This document shows, piece by piece, positions 1 through 5,649 of a stretch of 5,649 nucleotides of DNA; the stretch's first letter is position 1; each line of letters starts with the position of its first letter. The notes under the pieces were generated by a model that saw only the letters and a list, made by a program, of their open reading frames with translations, did not search any database and was not told the DNA's origin. The DNA is from Tamlana sp038148895 (lineage in GTDB: Bacteria; Bacteroidota; Bacteroidia; Flavobacteriales; Flavobacteriaceae), in NCBI GenBank assembly GCA_038148895.1, contig JBBVGQ010000010.1. One strand, written 5' to 3'. Made by a program: the position numbers and the translations under genes.

Positions 1-33
1 AAAAAAAGCCCTTCATGTTTCCATGAAGGGCTT
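1..33 (-). terminator. Rho-independent terminator of the rRNA operon
   Basis: On the minus strand, an 11-bp perfect stem (AGCCCTTCATG paired with CATGAAGGGCT) closes a GAAA tetraloop and is followed at once by a run of seven T residues. The stem arms are 22-32 and 7-17 and the T tract is 1-7. It starts only a few bases past the 5S 3' end, where an rRNA operon should end. A GNRA loop, an uninterrupted stem and a U tract make this a textbook intrinsic terminator. The T tract reaches the window edge and may be longer. Confidence 0.95.
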
Positions 34-37
34 CCAA

Positions 38-147
<110 letters not shown>

Positions 148-274
148 TTTTGGCTGTCGGCTATCGGCCCTGGGCCTTTAGCTTACAGCGCAGCTTAGCT
201 GCTAATATCTTAACATATTGGAACAAAATAACATGAAAAACGGCAATATCTTGTTTACTATTGAAAAAAACAGG
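148..274 (-). other. 23S-5S intergenic spacer
   Basis: This transcribed spacer of about 127 nt has no gene. It holds the 3' arm of the pre-23S stem (213-238). It also holds an inverted repeat GCAGCTTAGCTGC at 190-202 that can make a small hairpin, and two adjacent near-identical 7-mers (GGCTGTC, GGCTATC, + strand 152-165). A T-rich stretch on the transcript lies just past the 23S end (262-270). No tRNA is present here. Confidence 0.8.
213..238 (-). other. 3' arm of pre-23S processing stem
   Basis: This segment is complementary to 3228-3252 on the other side of the 23S gene. ACATATTGGAA (213-223, + strand) pairs perfectly with TTCCAATATGT (3242-3252). The pairing then continues through one mismatch, a short run including a GU pair, one bulged base and a further 8 bp, for about 24 pairs in all. 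Long-range stems that loop out 23S are the known substrate of RNase III in bacteria. That RNase III cuts this one is inferred from position and structure. Confidence 0.8.
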
Positions 275-3103
<2,829 letters not shown>

Positions 3104-3152
3104 TTTTGCTTTTTCAATGAGTTGTATCAATCGACTAATGCCAATTGATAAT

Positions 3153-3192
3153 TGATTAACCAGCTATCGCTCGCGTGATGCTGATTAACCAG
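3153..3192. repeat. Direct repeat TGATTAACCAG, two copies
   Basis: The 11-mer TGATTAACCAG occurs at 3153-3163 and again at 3182-3192 on the + strand, with 18 bp between copies. It sits between the 23S 5' end and the pre-23S stem arm. No function is evident, and it may be a remnant of spacer duplication. Confidence 0.6.
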
Positions 3193-3227
3193 AATTATTG
3201 CTAAAGTTAAATCTCTTTAACTTTTTA

Positions 3228-3252
3228 TTTCATGTATCTTTTTCCAATATGT
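3228..3252 (-). other. 5' arm of pre-23S processing stem
   Basis: This arm is the partner of 213-238. The transcript reads ACATATTGGAA and then an A-rich stretch ending in CATGAAA, which pairs with the segment downstream of 23S with about 24 bp overall. The first 8 nt of the arm are also the tail of the boxA-like element, so the two elements overlap. Its role as an RNase III substrate is inferred from general knowledge of bacterial rRNA processing. Confidence 0.8.
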
Positions 3253-3260
3253 CAATGAAC
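3245..3260 (-). promoter_or_regulatory. boxA-like antitermination element in the spacer
   Basis: The minus strand reads GTTCATTGACATATTG. It closely matches the leader element at 5389-5404 (GTTCATAGACATATTG) and resembles the E. coli rRNA boxA (TGCTCTTTAACA). In E. coli, boxA occurs in both the leader and the 16S-23S spacer and binds NusB/S10. The same two positions are occupied here. The assignment rests on this similarity and placement. The Bacteroidota form is usually written with GTTCTTTGACA. Confidence 0.7.
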
Positions 3261-3342
3261 GTGTCGTGAGTCAAGACGGACAATGTGTGCCCATCCTTCT
3301 CTACGCAATGCATGGGATAACCTATCCCAAGACATTGTCTTG

Positions 3343-3416
3343 TGGAGAATATCGGAGTCGAACCGATGACCTCCTGCGTGCAAGGCAGGCGCTCTAGCCA
3401 GCTGAGCTAATCCCCC
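3343..3416 (-). tRNA. tRNA-Ala(TGC)
   Basis: The minus strand folds into a full cloverleaf of 74 nt. The acceptor arm is GGGGGAT with ATTCTCC (two GU pairs) and A73 as discriminator. The D arm contains AGCTCAGCTGGCTAGAGC. The anticodon stem is CCTGC/GCAGG around loop CTTGCAC with anticodon TGC at 3380-3382. The T arm is ATCGG TTCGACT CCGAT. CCA is not encoded, since the next bases are CAA, so CCA must be added by the tRNA nucleotidyltransferase. Its place in the 16S-23S spacer after tRNA-Ile is the standard bacterial arrangement. It decodes GCN alanine codons. Confidence 0.98.
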
Positions 3417-3423
3417 AATTTGA

Positions 3424-3461
3424 AATTCAGAATTGTGAATTCAGAATTGCGAATTTAGAAT
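3424..3461. repeat. 14-bp tandem repeat, 2.7 copies
   Basis: On the + strand, AATTCAGAATTGTG (3424-3437) is followed directly by AATTCAGAATTGCG (3438-3451) and a partial copy AATTTAGAAT (3452-3461). The unit contains GAATTC-like half palindromes. The array starts 8 nt from the tRNA-Ala 5' end, in the Ile-Ala spacer. Its copy number is likely to vary between operons or strains by slippage, which is inference. Confidence 0.85.
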
Positions 3462-3484
3462 CCTCTGCCCCTAGAATTTCCTTT

Positions 3485-3499
3485 CAATATTTAATGAAC
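3485..3499 (-). promoter_or_regulatory. Degenerate third boxA-like sequence
   Basis: The minus strand reads GTTCATTAAATATTG, which aligns with GTTCATTGACATATTG of the spacer boxA with one base deleted and the GAC core changed. It lies between tRNA-Ile and tRNA-Ala. It may be a decayed copy, a weak functional site, or a chance match in AT-rich sequence. Confidence 0.35.
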
Positions 3500-3501
3500 T
3501 T

Positions 3502-3534
3502 AGCCCTTTTTCTCCCCTTCGGGATTGGGGGGCT
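3502..3534 (-). other. Hairpin in the tRNA-Ile trailer
   Basis: Immediately after tRNA-Ile the transcript can pair AGCCC (3530-3534) with GGGCT (3502-3506), with an inner CCC-GAA-GGG stem at 3515-3523. Such a trailer stem may help separate the two tRNAs during processing. No T tract follows, so it is not read as a terminator. Confidence 0.45.
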
Positions 3535-3537
3535 TTG

Positions 3538-3611
3538 TAGTCTCAGGCAGACTCGAACTGCCGACCTCTACATTATCAGTGTAGCGCTCTAACCAGCTGA
3601 GCTATGAGACT
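3538..3611 (-). tRNA. tRNA-Ile(GAT)
   Basis: The minus strand folds into a 74-nt cloverleaf. The acceptor is AGTCTCA with TGAGACT, seven Watson-Crick pairs starting at A1, and the discriminator is A73. The D arm contains AGCTCAGCTGGTTAGAGC. The anticodon stem is CTACA/TGTAG with loop CTGATAA and anticodon GAT at 3575-3577. The T arm is GGCAG TTCGAGT CTGCC. CCA is not encoded, as the genome continues CAA. It reads the ATC and ATT isoleucine codons. It is the first tRNA after 16S, as usual in bacterial rrn operons. Confidence 0.98.
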
Positions 3612-3623
3612 TTTTATAGTCTT

Positions 3624-3647
3624 CAGTTCGCAGTCGCAGTTCGCAGT
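3624..3647. repeat. CAGTTCGCAGT repeat, two copies with period 13
   Basis: On the + strand the 11-mer CAGTTCGCAGT occurs at 3624-3634 and 3637-3647, separated by CG. The array reads as interleaved CGCAGT and TTCGCAGT units. It resembles simple intergenic repeats more than any protein-binding operator. No function is visible. Confidence 0.8.
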
Positions 3648-3691
3648 ATAGCACTGTAAACTGTTGACCGTGCACTGGGACTTGTTTTTTA

Positions 3692-3701
3692 AATTGACAG
3701 C
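3692..3701 (-). other. 3' arm of pre-16S processing stem
   Basis: AATTGACAGC (+ strand) is the exact reverse complement of GCTGTCAATT at 5379-5388 in the leader. This gives a 10-bp stem that brackets the 16S gene. A further short GAGA/TCTC match lies a few bases outward on the 16S-proximal side, across an asymmetric bulge. The position fits the RNase III-type stem that releases pre-16S. The nuclease is inferred. Confidence 0.75.
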
Positions 3702-3757
3702 AATGAGAACAGACTACCTTTTGCACCGCTTTGATTATGCCTTGGCCGTCTTTCTCT

Positions 3758-5277
<1,520 letters not shown>

Positions 5278-5378
5278 TAAATCTTAATTAATCTTAACGA
5301 CCTTATAAGGATAATCTCGGTGCTCATAAATGGCCTGTTCTCTTTGGCGGAAATTACCGTTTCCGATAATCTCCTTAC

Positions 5379-5388
5379 GCTGTCAATT
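5379..5388 (-). other. 5' arm of pre-16S processing stem
   Basis: GCTGTCAATT (+ strand) pairs perfectly with 3692-3701 beyond the 16S 3' end. It lies immediately downstream of the boxA-like element in the transcript, the same order as in the E. coli rRNA leader (boxA, then the processing stem). Confidence 0.75.
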
Positions 5389-5404
5389 CAATATGTCTAT
5401 GAAC
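5389..5404 (-). promoter_or_regulatory. boxA-like antitermination element in the leader
   Basis: The minus strand reads GTTCATAGACATATTG, differing at one base from the spacer copy at 3245-3260. It sits about 40 nt after the predicted downstream start site and just before the pre-16S stem. By analogy with E. coli rrn leaders it should load NusB/S10 and other Nus factors for antitermination. The function is inferred from motif and position. Confidence 0.7.
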
Positions 5405-5446
5405 TTCTCTTCTCTTTGCAAAACCCGTTTCCTCGTTTTGCGGGTG

Positions 5447-5478
5447 CAAATATAAAACCCTTTTTCAAACCCCGCAAT
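5447..5478 (-). promoter_or_regulatory. Downstream rRNA promoter (P2)
   Basis: The minus strand has the -7 element TATATTTG (5447-5454), matching the Bacteroidota consensus TAnnTTTG, and an upstream ATTG (5475-5478) in the -33 position at 20 bp spacing. An A-rich block lies directly upstream (about 5481-5500), like an UP element. The predicted start is near 5440, within CACCCGCAAAA. The flavobacterial housekeeping sigma factor recognises this class. It is one of two copies of the same module. Confidence 0.85.
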
Positions 5479-5504
5479 ACTTTTTATTTTTTTTTTGGAA
5501 TTTT

Positions 5505-5574
5505 TTTTTCGACCCCAAAAAATACCTAAAAAACCACCCCGGAAATGAACGCCGCAAAAAAAGCACTTGCCCTT
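5505..5574 (-). other. Inter-promoter region
   Basis: This AT-rich DNA between the two promoters is transcribed only from the upstream one. It contains half of the P1 start-site hairpin (5552-5561) and several A or T homopolymers. I see no gene and no third TAnnTTTG element. Confidence 0.6.
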
Positions 5575-5585
5575 TTTTGCGGGTG

Positions 5586-5616
5586 CAAACATACCACCCT
5601 TTTTTAGTTCCGCAAT
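5586..5616 (-). promoter_or_regulatory. Upstream rRNA promoter (P1)
   Basis: The minus strand has TATGTTTG (5586-5593, TAnnTTTG class) and ATTG (5613-5616) 19 bp upstream. The surroundings match P2: CCGCAATACTTTTT (+ strand) is identical at 5610-5623 and 5472-5485, and TTTTGCGGGTGCAAA is identical at 5575-5589 and 5436-5450. The predicted start is near 5580. Phased A tracts lie immediately upstream. Two spaced rRNA promoters, as in E. coli rrn operons, suggest growth-rate tuning, but that is inference. Confidence 0.85.
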
Positions 5617-5618
5617 AC

Positions 5619-5649
5619 TTTTTTTGAACTTTTTTTGAACGTTTTTTTT
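5619..5649 (-). repeat. Phased A-tract repeat, 11-bp unit, upstream of P1
   Basis: On the + strand TTTTTTTGAAC occurs twice in perfect tandem (5619-5629, 5630-5640), then another T run (5642-5649) reaches the window edge. On the transcribed strand these are A tracts spaced one helical turn apart, directly upstream of the -33 element. Such tracts bend DNA and resemble UP elements that contact the polymerase alpha C-terminal domains. The array may extend past the window. Confidence 0.75.

Larger units (their letters stand above)
3104..3342 (-). other. tRNA-Ala to 23S spacer
   Basis: This transcribed spacer of about 239 nt has no gene. In transcription order it contains a stem made by the tRNA-Ala trailer (arms 3332-3339 and 3279-3286), a 7-bp hairpin (TGGGATA with TATCCCA, 3313-3329), a boxA-like element (3245-3260) and the 5' arm of the pre-23S stem (3228-3252). 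It also has two copies of the 11-mer TGATTAACCAG (+ strand, 3153-3163 and 3182-3192), 29 bp apart. Confidence 0.8.
3612..3757 (-). other. 16S to tRNA-Ile spacer
   Basis: This transcribed spacer of about 146 nt has no gene. It holds the 3' arm of the pre-16S stem (3692-3701), a short hairpin that reaches into the 16S 3' end (3750-3763) and the 13-bp-period repeat at 3624-3647. The rest shows no recognisable signal. Confidence 0.8.
5278..5440 (-). other. rRNA operon leader
   Basis: This is the transcribed leader between the downstream promoter start and 16S, with no gene. In transcription order it has a start-proximal hairpin (5418-5441), a boxA-like site (5389-5404), the pre-16S stem arm (5379-5388), a small hairpin CGGAAA/TTTCCG (5348-5365), a 10-bp palindrome CCTTATAAGG (5301-5310) and a directly repeated AATCTTAA (5280-5287 and 5290-5297) next to the 16S 5' end. 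Short open frames here are low-complexity, with no credible start signal. Confidence 0.75.
5436..5589. repeat. Duplicated promoter module, offset 138-139 bp
   Basis: Two blocks are repeated in the same order and orientation: TTTTGCGGGTGCAAA at 5436-5450 and 5575-5589 (offset 139), and CCGCAATACTTTTT at 5472-5485 and 5610-5623 (offset 138, the second copy lying just beyond this span). The 1-bp difference equals the change in promoter spacing. The sequence between the blocks has diverged. This suggests duplication of a whole promoter with constraint on the core elements and the start site, or convergence on one consensus. Confidence 0.8.

Noticed and set aside
3424..3647. Spacer repeats considered as a CRISPR-like array
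   Set aside because: The units are 11-14 bp with no spacers of regular length and no more than three copies.
5552..5582. Hairpin followed by T runs near P1, considered as a terminator of an upstream gene
   Set aside because: The stem is mostly A-T outside four G-C pairs, it begins at the predicted P1 start, and the T run is part of the stem. A start-site hairpin is a better reading.
5320..5592. 69-codon frames on both strands across the leader and promoters
   Set aside because: They run through two promoters, boxA and homopolymer tracts, and the translations are low-complexity (K/F/N-rich). No convincing gene.

Overview
The window holds one complete ribosomal RNA operon, and all of it reads from the minus strand. 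In transcription order it runs: tandem promoters (right edge), leader, 16S rRNA, tRNA-Ile(GAT), tRNA-Ala(TGC), 23S rRNA, 5S rRNA, and an intrinsic terminator (left edge, positions 1-33). I see no protein-coding gene. Every open frame either lies across structural RNA or falls in the low-complexity leader.

The organism is a member of the Bacteroidota, most likely a flavobacterium (family Flavobacteriaceae). Three things support this. The 16S core has flavobacterial wording, for example CCTATAACGAGCGCAACCCC and GGGCTAAGTCG near the 3' end. The two promoters have the Bacteroidota -7 element TAnnTTTG with an upstream ATTG at 19-20 bp. The antitermination-like motif GTTCAT(T/A)GACATATTG resembles the Bacteroidota form of boxA. 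I cannot name a genus with confidence.

Layout: 5586-5616 is the upstream promoter and 5447-5478 the downstream promoter, both within a duplicated module. The leader (5278-5440) carries a boxA-like element and one half of the pre-16S processing stem. The 16S gene spans about 3758-5277. The 16S-23S spacer carries tRNA-Ile (3538-3611), tRNA-Ala (3343-3416), a second boxA-like element, a degenerate third copy, short tandem repeats and processing-stem arms. The 23S gene spans about 275-3103, the 23S-5S spacer 148-274 and the 5S gene about 38-147.

The parts act as one transcription unit. The strong paired promoters feed a single precursor, the boxA-like sites probably recruit Nus-type factors that keep polymerase going through untranslated RNA, and long-range stems bring the ends of 16S and 23S together for RNase III-type cutting. 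The tRNAs are released from the spacer and receive CCA after transcription.

This is an ordinary, intact housekeeping locus, and I found no undescribed defence, mobile or enzymatic system. The points worth a second look are regulatory and structural: the duplicated promoter with start-site hairpins, a boxA that overlaps a processing stem, a covarying A2057-U2611 pair in the macrolide site, and a different micro-repeat in each spacer.
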